DNA of 64,000 nucleotides, taken from Hirudinaria manillensis (taxonomy: Eukaryota; Annelida; Clitellata; Hirudinida; Hirudinidae). Within the stretch, counting starts at the first letter, position 1; each line of letters begins with the position of its first letter. A model generated the notes under the pieces. It did no database searches and was not told the origin of the DNA. It worked only from the letters and a program-made list of their open reading frames with translations. The stretch covers positions 4,467,501-4,531,500 of the forward strand of contig CM067526.1 of assembly GCA_034509925.1 (NCBI GenBank), in the 5' to 3' direction. Made by a program: the position numbers and the translations under genes. Positions 35,949 to 48,700 of the stretch are shown piece after piece.

Positions 35949-38028
35949 TGTCAGAAGTGGGATTTGAACCCACGCCCACATCAGTGGACCAGAATACTCT
36001 GCGTCGCAAAGCAAGGAAGAACCTTGAGTCTGGCGCCTTAGACCGCTCGGCCATCCTGACACGACGCCGAACAGGAACTCCAAACTCCCTACAGCCTCGC
36101 TCTACTCCTAACGAACGCCGTTTTTGGTCGTATCCAACAAAATCGCCTCCAAAGACTCCAGCGATTTCGATCCAACGGTTTCGCAAAACCCTTGTGTCAG
36201 AAGTGGGATTTGAACCCACGCCCACATCAGTGGACCAGAATACTCTGCGTCGCAAAGCAAGGAAGAACCTTGAGTCTGGCGCCTTAGACCGCTCGGCCAT
36301 CCTGACACGACGCCGAACAGGAACTCCAAACTCCCTACAGCCTCGCTCTACTCCTAACGAACGCCGTTTTTGGTCGTATCCAACAAAATCGCCTCCAAAG
36401 ACTCCAGCGATTTCGATCCAACGGTTTCGCAAAACCCTTGTGTCAGAAGTGGGATTTGAACCCACGCCCACATCAGTGGACCAGAATACTCTGCGTCGCA
36501 AAGCAAGGAAGAACCTTGAGTCTGGCGCCTTAGACCGCTCGGCCATCCTGACACGACGCCGAACAGGAACTCCAAACTCCCTACAGCCTCGCTCTACTCC
36601 TAACGAACGCCGTTTTTGGTCGTATCCAACAAAATCGCCTCCAAAGACTCCAGCGATTTCGATCCAACGGTTTCGCAAAACCCTTGTGTCAGAAGTGGGA
36701 TTTGAACCCACGCCCACATCAGTGGACCAGAATACTCTGCGTCGCAAAGCAAGGAAGAACCTTGAGTCTGGCGCCTTAGACCGCTCGGCCATCCTGACAC
36801 GACGCCGAACAGGAACTCCAAACTCCCTACAGCCTCGCTCTACTCCTAACGAACGCCGTTTTTGGTCGTATCCAACAAAATCGCCTCCAAAGACTCCAGC
36901 GATTTCGATCCAACGGTTTCGCAAAACCCTTGTGTCAGAAGTGGGATTTGAACCCACGCCCACATCAGTGGACCAGAATACTCTGCGTCGCAAAGCAAGG
37001 AAGAACCTTGAGTCTGGCGCCTTAGACCGCTCGGCCATCCTGACACGACGCCGAACAGGAACTCCAAACTCCCTACAGCCTCGCTCTACTCCTAACGAAC
37101 GCCGTTTTTGGTCGTATCCAACAAAATCGCCTACAAAGACTCCAGCGATTTCGATCCAACGGTTTCGCAAAACCCTTGTGTCAGAAGTGGGATTTGAACC
37201 CACGCCCACATCAGTGGACCAGAATACTCTGCGTCGCAAAGCAAGGAAGAACCTTGAGTCTGGCGCCTTAGACCGCTCGGCCATCCTGACACGACGCCGA
37301 ACAGGAACTCCAAACTCCCTACAGCCTCGCTCTACTCCTAACGAACGCCGTTTTTGGTCGTATCCAACAAAATCGCCTACAAAGACTCCAGCGATTTCGA
37401 TCCAACGGTTTCGCAAAACCCTTGTGTCAGAAGTGGGATTTGAACCCACGCCCACATCAGTGGACCAGAATACTCTGCGTCGCAAAGCAAGGAAGAACCT
37501 TGAGTCTGGCGCCTTAGACCGCTCGGCCATCCTGACACGACGCCGAACAGGAACTCCAAACTCCCTACAGCCTCGCTCTACTCCTAACGAACGCCGTTTT
37601 TGGTCGTATCCAACAAAATCGCCTCCAAAGACTCCAGCGATTTCGATCCAACGGTTTCGCAAAACCCTTGTGTCAGAAGTGGGATTTGAACCCACGCCCA
37701 CATCAGTGGACCAGAATACTCTGCGTCGCAAAGCAAGGAAGAACCTTGAGTCTGGCGCCTTAGACCGCTCGGCCATCCTGACACGACGCCGAACAGGAAC
37801 TCCAAACTCCCTACAGCCTCGCTCTACTCCTAACGAACGCCGTTTTTGGTCGTATCCAACAAAATCGCCTACAAAGACTCCAGCGATTTCGATCCAACGG
37901 TTTCGCAAAACCCTTGTGTCAGAAGTGGGATTTGAACCCACGCCCACATCAGTGGACCAGAATACTCTGCGTCGCAAAGCAAGGAAGAACCTTGAGTCTG
38001 GCGCCTTAGACCGCTCGGCCATCCTGAC
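35949..38028 (-). tRNA. Run of 9 intact tRNA-Leu(CAA) genes, units 59-67
   Basis: Genes at 35949-36060 plus 246k, k = 0 to 8, the last at 37917-38028. Confidence 0.95.
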
Positions 38029-38163
38029 ACGACGCCGAACAGGAACTCCAAACTCCCTACAGCCTCGCTCTACTCCTAACGAACGCCGTTTTTTGGTCGT
38101 ATCCAACAAAATCGCCTCCAAAGACTCCAGCGATTTCGATCCAACGGTTTCGCAAAACCCTTG

Positions 38164-38521
38164 TGTCAGAAGTGGGATTTGAACCCACGCCCACATCAGT
38201 GGACCAGAATACTCTGCGTCGCAAAGCAAGGAAGAACCTTGAGTCTGGCGCCTTAGACCGCTCGGCCATCCTGACACGACGCCGAACAGGAACTCCAAAC
38301 TCCCTACAGCCTCGCTCTACTCCTAACGAACGCCGTTTTTGGTCGTATCCAACAAAATCGCCTACAAAGACTCCAGCGATTTCGATCCAACGGTTTCGCA
38401 AAACCCTTGTGTCAGAAGTGGGATTTGAACCCACGCCCACATCAGTGGACCAGAATACTCTGCGTCGCAAAGCAAGGAAGAACCTTGAGTCTGGCGCCTT
38501 AGACCGCTCGGCCATCCTGAC
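38164..38521 (-). tRNA. Two intact tRNA-Leu(CAA) genes, units 68-69
   Basis: Genes at 38164-38275 and 38410-38521, between a 1-bp insertion (near 38091) and a 1-bp deletion (near 38583) in the same spacer T run. Confidence 0.95.
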
Positions 38522-38654
38522 ACGACGCCGAACAGGAACTCCAAACTCCCTACAGCCTCGCTCTACTCCTAACGAACGCCGTTTTGGTCGTATCCAACAA
38601 AATCGCCTCCAAAGACTCCAGCGATTTCGATCCAACGGTTTCGCAAAACCCTTG

Positions 38655-39996
38655 TGTCAGAAGTGGGATTTGAACCCACGCCCACATCAGTGGACCAGAA
38701 TACTCTGCGTCGCAAAGCAAGGAAGAACCTTGAGTCTGGCGCCTTAGACCGCTCGGCCATCCTGACACGACGCCGAACAGGAACTCCAAACTCCCTACAG
38801 CCTCGCTCTACTCCTAACGAACGCCGTTTTTGGTCGTATCCAACAAAATCGCCTCCAAAGACTCCAGCGATTTCGATCCAACGGTTTCGCAAAACCCTTG
38901 TGTCAGAAGTGGGATTTGAACCCACGCCCACATCAGTGGACCAGAATACTCTGCGTCGCAAAGCAAGGAAGAACCTTGAGTCTGGCGCCTTAGACCGCTC
39001 GGCCATCCTGACACGACGCCGAACAGGAACTCCAAACTCCCTACAGCCTCGCTCTACTCCTAACGAACGCCGTTTTTGGTCGTATCCAACAAAATCGCCT
39101 ACAAAGACTCCAGCGATTTCGATCCAACGGTTTCGCAAAACCCTTGTGTCAGAAGTGGGATTTGAACCCACGCCCACATCAGTGGACCAGAATACTCTGC
39201 GTCGCAAAGCAAGGAAGAACCTTGAGTCTGGCGCCTTAGACCGCTCGGCCATCCTGACACGACGCCGAACAGGAACTCCAAACTCCCTACAGCCTCGCTC
39301 TACTCCTAACGAACGCCGTTTTTGGTCGTATCCAACAAAATCGCCTCCAAAGACTCCAGCGATTTCGATCCAACGGTTTCGCAAAACCCTTGTGTCAGAA
39401 GTGGGATTTGAACCCACGCCCACATCAGTGGACCAGAATACTCTGCGTCGCAAAGCAAGGAAGAACCTTGAGTCTGGCGCCTTAGACCGCTCGGCCATCC
39501 TGACACGACGCCGAACAGGAACTCCAAACTCCCTACAGCCTCGCTCTACTCCTAACGAACGCCGTTTTTGGTCGTATCCAACAAAATCGCCTCCAAAGAC
39601 TCCAGCGATTTCGATCCAACGGTTTCGCAAAACCCTTGTGTCAGAAGTGGGATTTGAACCCACGCCCACATCAGTGGACCAGAATACTCTGCGTCGCAAA
39701 GCAAGGAAGAACCTTGAGTCTGGCGCCTTAGACCGCTCGGCCATCCTGACACGACGCCGAACAGGAACTCCAAACTCCCTACAGCCTCGCTCTACTCCTA
39801 ACGAACGCCGTTTTTGGTCGTATCCAACAAAATCGCCTCCAAAGACTCCAGCGATTTCGATCCAACGGTTTCGCAAAACCCTTGTGTCAGAAGTGGGATT
39901 TGAACCCACGCCCACATCAGTGGACCAGAATACTCTGCGTCGCAAAGCAAGGAAGAACCTTGAGTCTGGCGCCTTAGACCGCTCGGCCATCCTGAC
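38655..39996 (-). tRNA. Run of 6 intact tRNA-Leu(CAA) genes, units 70-75
   Basis: Genes at 38655-38766 plus 246k, k = 0 to 5, the last at 39885-39996. Confidence 0.95.
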
Positions 39997-40130
39997 ACGA
40001 CGCCGAACAGGAACTCCAAACTCCCTACAGCCTCGCTCTACTCCTAACGAACGCCGTTTTTGGTCGTATCCAACAAAATCGCCTCCAAAGACTCCAGCGA
40101 TTTCGATCCAACGGTTTCGCAAAACCCTTG

Positions 40131-40242
40131 TGTCAGAAGTGGGATTTGAACCCACGCCCACATCAGTGGACCAGAATACTCTGCGTCGCAAAGCAAGGAA
40201 GAACCTTGAGTCTGGCGCCTTTTACCGCTCGGCCATCCTGAC
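40131..40242 (-). tRNA. tRNA-Leu(CAA), unit 76, D-loop change
   Basis: The D loop reads GCGGTAAAAGGC instead of GCGGTCTAAGGC (two bases near 40221-40222). The A box itself and all stems are kept, so the gene may still work. Confidence 0.85.
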
Positions 40243-40376
40243 ACGACGCCGAACAGGAACTCCAAACTCCCTACAGCCTCGCTCTACTCCTAACGAACGC
40301 CGTTTTTGGTCGTATCCAACAAAATCGCCTCCAAAGACTCCAGCGATTTCGATCCAACGGTTTCGCAAAACCCTTG

Positions 40377-41964
40377 TGTCAGAAGTGGGATTTGAACCCA
40401 CGCCCACATCAGTGGACCAGAATACTCTGCGTCGCAAAGCAAGGAAGAACCTTGAGTCTGGCGCCTTAGACCGCTCGGCCATCCTGACACGACGCCGAAC
40501 AGGAACTCCAAACTCCCTACAGCCTCGCTCTACTCCTAACGAACGCCGTTTTTGGTCGTATCCAACAAAATCGCCTCCAAAGACTCCAGCGATTTCGATC
40601 CAACGGTTTCGCAAAACCCTTGTGTCAGAAGTGGGATTTGAACCCACGCCCACATCAGTGGACCAGAATACTCTGCGTCGCAAAGCAAGGAAGAACCTTG
40701 AGTCTGGCGCCTTAGACCGCTCGGCCATCCTGACACGACGCCGAACAGGAACTCCAAACTCCCTACAGCCTCGCTCTACTCCTAACGAACGCCGTTTTTG
40801 GTCGTATCCAACAAAATCGCCTCCAAAGACTCCAGCGATTTCGATCCAACGGTTTCGCAAAACCCTTGTGTCAGAAGTGGGATTTGAACCCACGCCCACA
40901 TCAGTGGACCAGAATACTCTGCGTCGCAAAGCAAGGAAGAACCTTGAGTCTGGCGCCTTAGACCGCTCGGCCATCCTGACACGACGCCGAACAGGAACTC
41001 CAAACTCCCTACAGCCTCGCTCTACTCCTAACGAACGCCGTTTTTGGTCGTATCCAACAAAATCGCCTCCAAAGACTCCAGCGATTTCGATCCAACGGTT
41101 TCGCAAAACCCTTGTGTCAGAAGTGGGATTTGAACCCACGCCCACATCAGTGGACCAGAATACTCTGCGTCGCAAAGCAAGGAAGAACCTTGAGTCTGGC
41201 GCCTTAGACCGCTCGGCCATCCTGACACGACGCCGAACAGGAACTCCAAACTCCCTACAGCCTCGCTCTACTCCTAACGAACGCCGTTTTTGGTCGTATC
41301 CAACAAAATCGCCTCCAAAGACTCCAGCGATTTCGATCCAACGGTTTCGCAAAACCCTTGTGTCAGAAGTGGGATTTGAACCCACGCCCACATCAGTGGA
41401 CCAGAATACTCTGCGTCGCAAAGCAAGGAAGAACCTTGAGTCTGGCGCCTTAGACCGCTCGGCCATCCTGACACGACGCCGAACAGGAACTCCAAACTCC
41501 CTACAGCCTCGCTCTACTCCTAACGAACGCCGTTTTTGGTCGTATCCAACAAAATCGCCTCCAAAGACTCCAGCGATTTCGATCCAACGGTTTCGCAAAA
41601 CCCTTGTGTCAGAAGTGGGATTTGAACCCACGCCCACATCAGTGGACCAGAATACTCTGCGTCGCAAAGCAAGGAAGAACCTTGAGTCTGGCGCCTTAGA
41701 CCGCTCGGCCATCCTGACACGACGCCGAACAGGAACTCCAAACTCCCTACAGCCTCGCTCTACTCCTAACGAACGCCGTTTTTGGTCGTATCCAACAAAA
41801 TCGCCTCCAAAGACTCCAGCGATTTCGATCCAACGGTTTCGCAAAACCCTTGTGTCAGAAGTGGGATTTGAACCCACGCCCACATCAGTGGACCAGAATA
41901 CTCTGCGTCGCAAAGCAAGGAAGAACCTTGAGTCTGGCGCCTTAGACCGCTCGGCCATCCTGAC
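40377..41964 (-). tRNA. Run of 7 intact tRNA-Leu(CAA) genes, units 77-83
   Basis: Genes at 40377-40488 plus 246k, k = 0 to 6, the last at 41853-41964. Confidence 0.95.
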
Positions 41965-42099
41965 ACGACGCCGAACAGGAACTCCAAACTCCCTACAGCC
42001 TCGCTCTACTCCTAACGAACGCCGTTTTTGGTCGTATCCAACAAAATCGCCTCCAAAGACTCCAGCGATTTCGATCCAACGGTTTCGCAAAAACCCTTG

Positions 42100-45000
42100 T
42101 GTCAGAAGTGGGATTTGAACCCACGCCCACATCAGTGGACCAGAATACTCTGCGTCGCAAAGCAAGGAAGAACCTTGAGTCTGGCGCCTTAGACCGCTCG
42201 GCCATCCTGACACGACGCCGAACAGGAACTCCAAACTCCCTACAGCCTCGCTCTACTCCTAACGAACGCCGTTTTTGGTCGTATCCAACAAAATCGCCTA
42301 CAAAGACTCCAGCGATTTCGATCCAACGGTTTCGCAAAACCCTTGTGTCAGAAGTGGGATTTGAACCCACGCCCACATCAGTGGACCAGAATACTCTGCG
42401 TCGCAAAGCAAGGAAGAACCTTGAGTCTGGCGCCTTAGACCGCTCGGCCATCCTGACACGACGCCGAACAGGAACTCCAAACTCCCTACAGCCTCGCTCT
42501 ACTCCTAACGAACGCCGTTTTTGGTCGTATCCAACAAAATCGCCTCCAAAGACTCCAGCGATTTCGATCCAACGGTTTCGCAAAACCCTTGTGTCAGAAG
42601 TGGGATTTGAACCCACGCCCACATCAGTGGACCAGAATACTCTGCGTCGCAAAGCAAGGAAGAACCTTGAGTCTGGCGCCTTAGACCGCTCGGCCATCCT
42701 GACACGACGCCGAACAGGAACTCCAAACTCCCTACAGCCTCGCTCTACTCCTAACGAACGCCGTTTTTGGTCGTATCCAACAAAATCGCCTCCAAAGACT
42801 CCAGCGATTTCGATCCAACGGTTTCGCAAAACCCTTGTGTCAGAAGTGGGATTTGAACCCACGCCCACATCAGTGGACCAGAATACTCTGCGTCGCAAAG
42901 CAAGGAAGAACCTTGAGTCTGGCGCCTTAGACCGCTCGGCCATCCTGACACGACGCCGAACAGGAACTCCAAACTCCCTACAGCCTCGCTCTACTCCTAA
43001 CGAACGCCGTTTTTGGTCGTATCCAACAAAATCGCCTACAAAGACTCCAGCGATTTCGATCCAACGGTTTCGCAAAACCCTTGTGTCAGAAGTGGGATTT
43101 GAACCCACGCCCACATCAGTGGACCAGAATACTCTGCGTCGCAAAGCAAGGAAGAACCTTGAGTCTGGCGCCTTAGACCGCTCGGCCATCCTGACACGAC
43201 GCCGAACAGGAACTCCAAACTCCCTACAGCCTCGCTCTACTCCTAACGAACGCCGTTTTTGGTCGTATCCAACAAAATCGCCTCCAAAGACTCCAGCGAT
43301 TTCGATCCAACGGTTTCGCAAAACCCTTGTGTCAGAAGTGGGATTTGAACCCACGCCCACATCAGTGGACCAGAATACTCTGCGTCGCAAAGCAAGGAAG
43401 AACCTTGAGTCTGGCGCCTTAGACCGCTCGGCCATCCTGACACGACGCCGAACAGGAACTCCAAACTCCCTACAGCCTCGCTCTACTCCTAACGAACGCC
43501 GTTTTTGGTCGTATCCAACAAAATCGCCTCCAAAGACTCCAGCGATTTCGATCCAACGGTTTCGCAAAACCCTTGTGTCAGAAGTGGGATTTGAACCCAC
43601 GCCCACATCAGTGGACCAGAATACTCTGCGTCGCAAAGCAAGGAAGAACCTTGAGTCTGGCGCCTTAGACCGCTCGGCCATCCTGACACGACGCCGAACA
43701 GGAACTCCAAACTCCCTACAGCCTCGCTCTACTCCTAACGAACGCCGTTTTTGGTCGTATCCAACAAAATCGCCTCCAAAGACTCCAGCGATTTCGATCC
43801 AACGGTTTCGCAAAACCCTTGTGTCAGAAGTGGGATTTGAACCCACGCCCACATCAGTGGACCAGAATACTCTGCGTCGCAAAGCAAGGAAGAACCTTGA
43901 GTCTGGCGCCTTAGACCGCTCGGCCATCCTGACACGACGCCGAACAGGAACTCCAAACTCCCTACAGCCTCGCTCTACTCCTAACGAACGCCGTTTTTGG
44001 TCGTATCCAACAAAATCGCCTCCAAAGACTCCAGCGATTTCGATCCAACGGTTTCGCAAAACCCTTGTGTCAGAAGTGGGATTTGAACCCACGCCCACAT
44101 CAGTGGACCAGAATACTCTGCGTCGCAAAGCAAGGAAGAACCTTGAGTCTGGCGCCTTAGACCGCTCGGCCATCCTGACACGACGCCGAACAGGAACTCC
44201 AAACTCCCTACAGCCTCGCTCTACTCCTAACGAACGCCGTTTTTGGTCGTATCCAACAAAATCGCCTCCAAAGACTCCAGCGATTTCGATCCAACGGTTT
44301 CGCAAAACCCTTGTGTCAGAAGTGGGATTTGAACCCACGCCCACATCAGTGGACCAGAATACTCTGCGTCGCAAAGCAAGGAAGAACCTTGAGTCTGGCG
44401 CCTTAGACCGCTCGGCCATCCTGACACGACGCCGAACAGGAACTCCAAACTCCCTACAGCCTCGCTCTACTCCTAACGAACGCCGTTTTTGGTCGTATCC
44501 AACAAAATCGCCTCCAAAGACTCCAGCGATTTCGATCCAACGGTTTCGCAAAACCCTTGTGTCAGAAGTGGGATTTGAACCCACGCCCACATCAGTGGAC
44601 CAGAATACTCTGCGTCGCAAAGCAAGGAAGAACCTTGAGTCTGGCGCCTTAGACCGCTCGGCCATCCTGACACGACGCCGAACAGGAACTCCAAACTCCC
44701 TACAGCCTCGCTCTACTCCTAACGAACGCCGTTTTTGGTCGTATCCAACAAAATCGCCTACAAAGACTCCAGCGATTTCGATCCAACGGTTTCGCAAAAC
44801 CCTTGTGTCAGAAGTGGGATTTGAACCCACGCCCACATCAGTGGACCAGAATACTCTGCGTCGCAAAGCAAGGAAGAACCTTGAGTCTGGCGCCTTAGAC
44901 CGCTCGGCCATCCTGACACGACGCCGAACAGGAACTCCAAACTCCCTACAGCCTCGCTCTACTCCTAACGAACGCCGTTTTTGGTCGTATCCAACAAAAT

Positions 45001-45409
45001 CGCCTACAAAGACTCCAGCGATTTCGATCCAACGGTTTCGCAAAACCCTTGTGTCAGAAGTGGGATTTGAACCCACGCCCACATCAGTGGACCAGAATAC
45101 TCTGCGTCGCAAAGCAAGGAAGAACCTTGAGTCTGGCGCCTTAGACCGCTCGGCCATCCTGACACGACGCCGAACAGGAACTCCAAACTCCCTACAGCCT
45201 CGCTCTACTCCTAACGAACGCCGTTTTTGGTCGTATCCAAAAAAATCGCCTCCAAAGACTCCAGCGATTTCGATCCAACGGTTTCGCAAAACCCTTGTGT
45301 CAGAAGTGGGATTTGAACCCACGCCCACATCAGTGGACCAGAATACTCTGCGTCGCAAAGCAAGGAAGAACCTTGAGTCTGGCGCCTTAGACCGCTCGGC
45401 CATCCTGAC
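42100..45409 (-). tRNA. Run of 14 intact tRNA-Leu(CAA) genes, units 84-97
   Basis: Genes at 42100-42211 plus 246k, k = 0 to 13, the last at 45298-45409. Unit 84 follows a 1-bp insertion that makes its terminator T5. Confidence 0.95.
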
Positions 45410-45543
45410 ACGACGCCGAACAGGAACTCCAAACTCCCTACAGCCTCGCTCTACTCCTAACGAACGCCGTTTTTGGTCGTATCCAACAAAATCGCCTACA
45501 AAGACTCCAGCGATTTCGATCCAACGGTTTCGCAAAACCCTTG

Positions 45544-45656
45544 TGTCAGAAAGTGGGATTTGAACCCACGCCCACATCAGTGGACCAGAATACTCTGCGT
45601 CGCAAAGCAAGGAAGAACCTTGAGTCTGGCGCCTTAGACCGCTCGGCCATCCTGAC
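45544..45656 (-). tRNA. tRNA-Leu(CAA), unit 98, 1-bp insertion at the acceptor/T-stem junction
   Basis: An extra T between the T stem and the acceptor 3' strand (CCCACTTTCTGAC) makes this gene 113 bp. A bulge at this junction would disturb the coaxial stack, so the copy is probably defective. Confidence 0.85.
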
Positions 45657-45790
45657 ACGACGCCGAACAGGAACTCCAAACTCCCTACAGCCTCGCTCTA
45701 CTCCTAACGAACGCCGTTTTTGGTCGTATCCAACAAAATCGCCTCCAAAGACTCCAGCGATTTCGATCCAACGGTTTCGCAAAACCCTTG

Positions 45791-48700
45791 TGTCAGAAGT
45801 GGGATTTGAACCCACGCCCACATCAGTGGACCAGAATACTCTGCGTCGCAAAGCAAGGAAGAACCTTGAGTCTGGCGCCTTAGACCGCTCGGCCATCCTG
45901 ACACGACGCCGAACAGGAACTCCAAACTCCCTACAGCCTCGCTCTACTCCTAACGAACGCCGTTTTTGGTCGTATCCAACAAAATCGCCTACAAAGACTC
46001 CAGCGATTTCGATCCAACGGTTTCGCAAAACCCTTGTGTCAGAAGTGGGATTTGAACCCACGCCCACATCAGTGGACCAGAATACTCTGCGTCGCAAAGC
46101 AAGGAAGAACCTTGAGTCTGGCGCCTTAGACCGCTCGGCCATCCTGACACGACGCCGAACAGGAACTCCAAACTCCCTACAGCCTCGCTCTACTCCTAAC
46201 GAACGCCGTTTTTGGTCGTATCCAACAAAATCGCCTCCAAAGACTCCAGCGATTTCGATCCAACGGTTTCGCAAAACCCTTGTGTCAGAAGTGGGATTTG
46301 AACCCACGCCCACATCAGTGGACCAGAATACTCTGCGTCGCAAAGCAAGGAAGAACCTTGAGTCTGGCGCCTTAGACCGCTCGGCCATCCTGACACGACG
46401 CCGAACAGGAACTCCAAACTCCCTACAGCCTCGCTCTACTCCTAACGAACGCCGTTTTTGGTCGTATCCAACAAAATCGCCTCCAAAGACTCCAGCGATT
46501 TCGATCCAACGGTTTCGCAAAACCCTTGTGTCAGAAGTGGGATTTGAACCCACGCCCACATCAGTGGACCAGAATACTCTGCGTCGCAAAGCAAGGAAGA
46601 ACCTTGAGTCTGGCGCCTTAGACCGCTCGGCCATCCTGACACGACGCCGAACAGGAACTCCAAACTCCCTACAGCCTCGCTCTACTCCTAACGAACGCCG
46701 TTTTTGGTCGTATCCAACAAAATCGCCTACAAAGACTCCAGCGATTTCGATCCAACGGTTTCGCAAAACCCTTGTGTCAGAAGTGGGATTTGAACCCACG
46801 CCCACATCAGTGGACCAGAATACTCTGCGTCGCAAAGCAAGGAAGAACCTTGAGTCTGGCGCCTTAGACCGCTCGGCCATCCTGACACGACGCCGAACAG
46901 GAACTCCAAACTCCCTACAGCCTCGCTCTACTCCTAACGAACGCCGTTTTTGGTCGTATCCAACAAAATCGCCTCCAAAGACTCCAGCGATTTCGATCCA
47001 ACGGTTTCGCAAAACCCTTGTGTCAGAAGTGGGATTTGAACCCACGCCCACATCAGTGGACCAGAATACTCTGCGTCGCAAAGCAAGGAAGAACCTTGAG
47101 TCTGGCGCCTTAGACCGCTCGGCCATCCTGACACGACGCCGAACAGGAACTCCAAACTCCCTACAGCCTCGCTCTACTCCTAACGAACGCCGTTTTTGGT
47201 CGTATCCAACAAAATCGCCTCCAAAGACTCCAGCGATTTCGATCCAACGGTTTCGCAAAACCCTTGTGTCAGAAGTGGGATTTGAACCCACGCCCACATC
47301 AGTGGACCAGAATACTCTGCGTCGCAAAGCAAGGAAGAACCTTGAGTCTGGCGCCTTAGACCGCTCGGCCATCCTGACACGACGCCGAACAGGAACTCCA
47401 AACTCCCTACAGCCTCGCTCTACTCCTAACGAACGCCGTTTTTGGTCGTATCCAACAAAATCGCCTACAAAGACTCCAGCGATTTCGATCCAACGGTTTC
47501 GCAAAACCCTTGTGTCAGAAGTGGGATTTGAACCCACGCCCACATCAGTGGACCAGAATACTCTGCGTCGCAAAGCAAGGAAGAACCTTGAGTCTGGCGC
47601 CTTAGACCGCTCGGCCATCCTGACACGACGCCGAACAGGAACTCCAAACTCCCTACAGCCTCGCTCTACTCCTAACGAACGCCGTTTTTGGTCGTATCCA
47701 ACAAAATCGCCTCCAAAGACTCCAGCGATTTCGATCCAACGGTTTCGCAAAACCCTTGTGTCAGAAGTGGGATTTGAACCCACGCCCACATCAGTGGACC
47801 AGAATACTCTGCGTCGCAAAGCAAGGAAGAACCTTGAGTCTGGCGCCTTAGACCGCTCGGCCATCCTGACACGACGCCGAACAGGAACTCCAAACTCCCT
47901 ACAGCCTCGCTCTACTCCTAACGAACGCCGTTTTTGGTCGTATCCAACAAAATCGCCTCCAAAGACTCCAGCGATTTCGATCCAACGGTTTCGCAAAACC
48001 CTTGTGTCAGAAGTGGGATTTGAACCCACGCCCACATCAGTGGACCAGAATACTCTGCGTCGCAAAGCAAGGAAGAACCTTGAGTCTGGCGCCTTAGACC
48101 GCTCGGCCATCCTGACACGACGCCGAACAGGAACTCCAAACTCCCTACAGCCTCGCTCTACTCCTAACGAACGCCGTTTTTGGTCGTATCCAACAAAATC
48201 GCCTCCAAAGACTCCAGCGATTTCGATCCAACGGTTTCGCAAAACCCTTGTGTCAGAAGTGGGATTTGAACCCACGCCCACATCAGTGGACCAGAATACT
48301 CTGCGTCGCAAAGCAAGGAAGAACCTTGAGTCTGGCGCCTTAGACCGCTCGGCCATCCTGACACGACGCCGAACAGGAACTCCAAACTCCCTACAGCCTC
48401 GCTCTACTCCTAACGAACGCCGTTTTTGGTCGTATCCAACAAAATCGCCTCCAAAGACTCCAGCGATTTCGATCCAACGGTTTCGCAAAACCCTTGTGTC
48501 AGAAGTGGGATTTGAACCCACGCCCACATCAGTGGACCAGAATACTCTGCGTCGCAAAGCAAGGAAGAACCTTGAGTCTGGCGCCTTAGACCGCTCGGCC
48601 ATCCTGACACGACGCCGAACAGGAACTCCAAACTCCCTACAGCCTCGCTCTACTCCTAACGAACGCCGTTTTTGGTCGTATCCAACAAAATCGCCTCCAA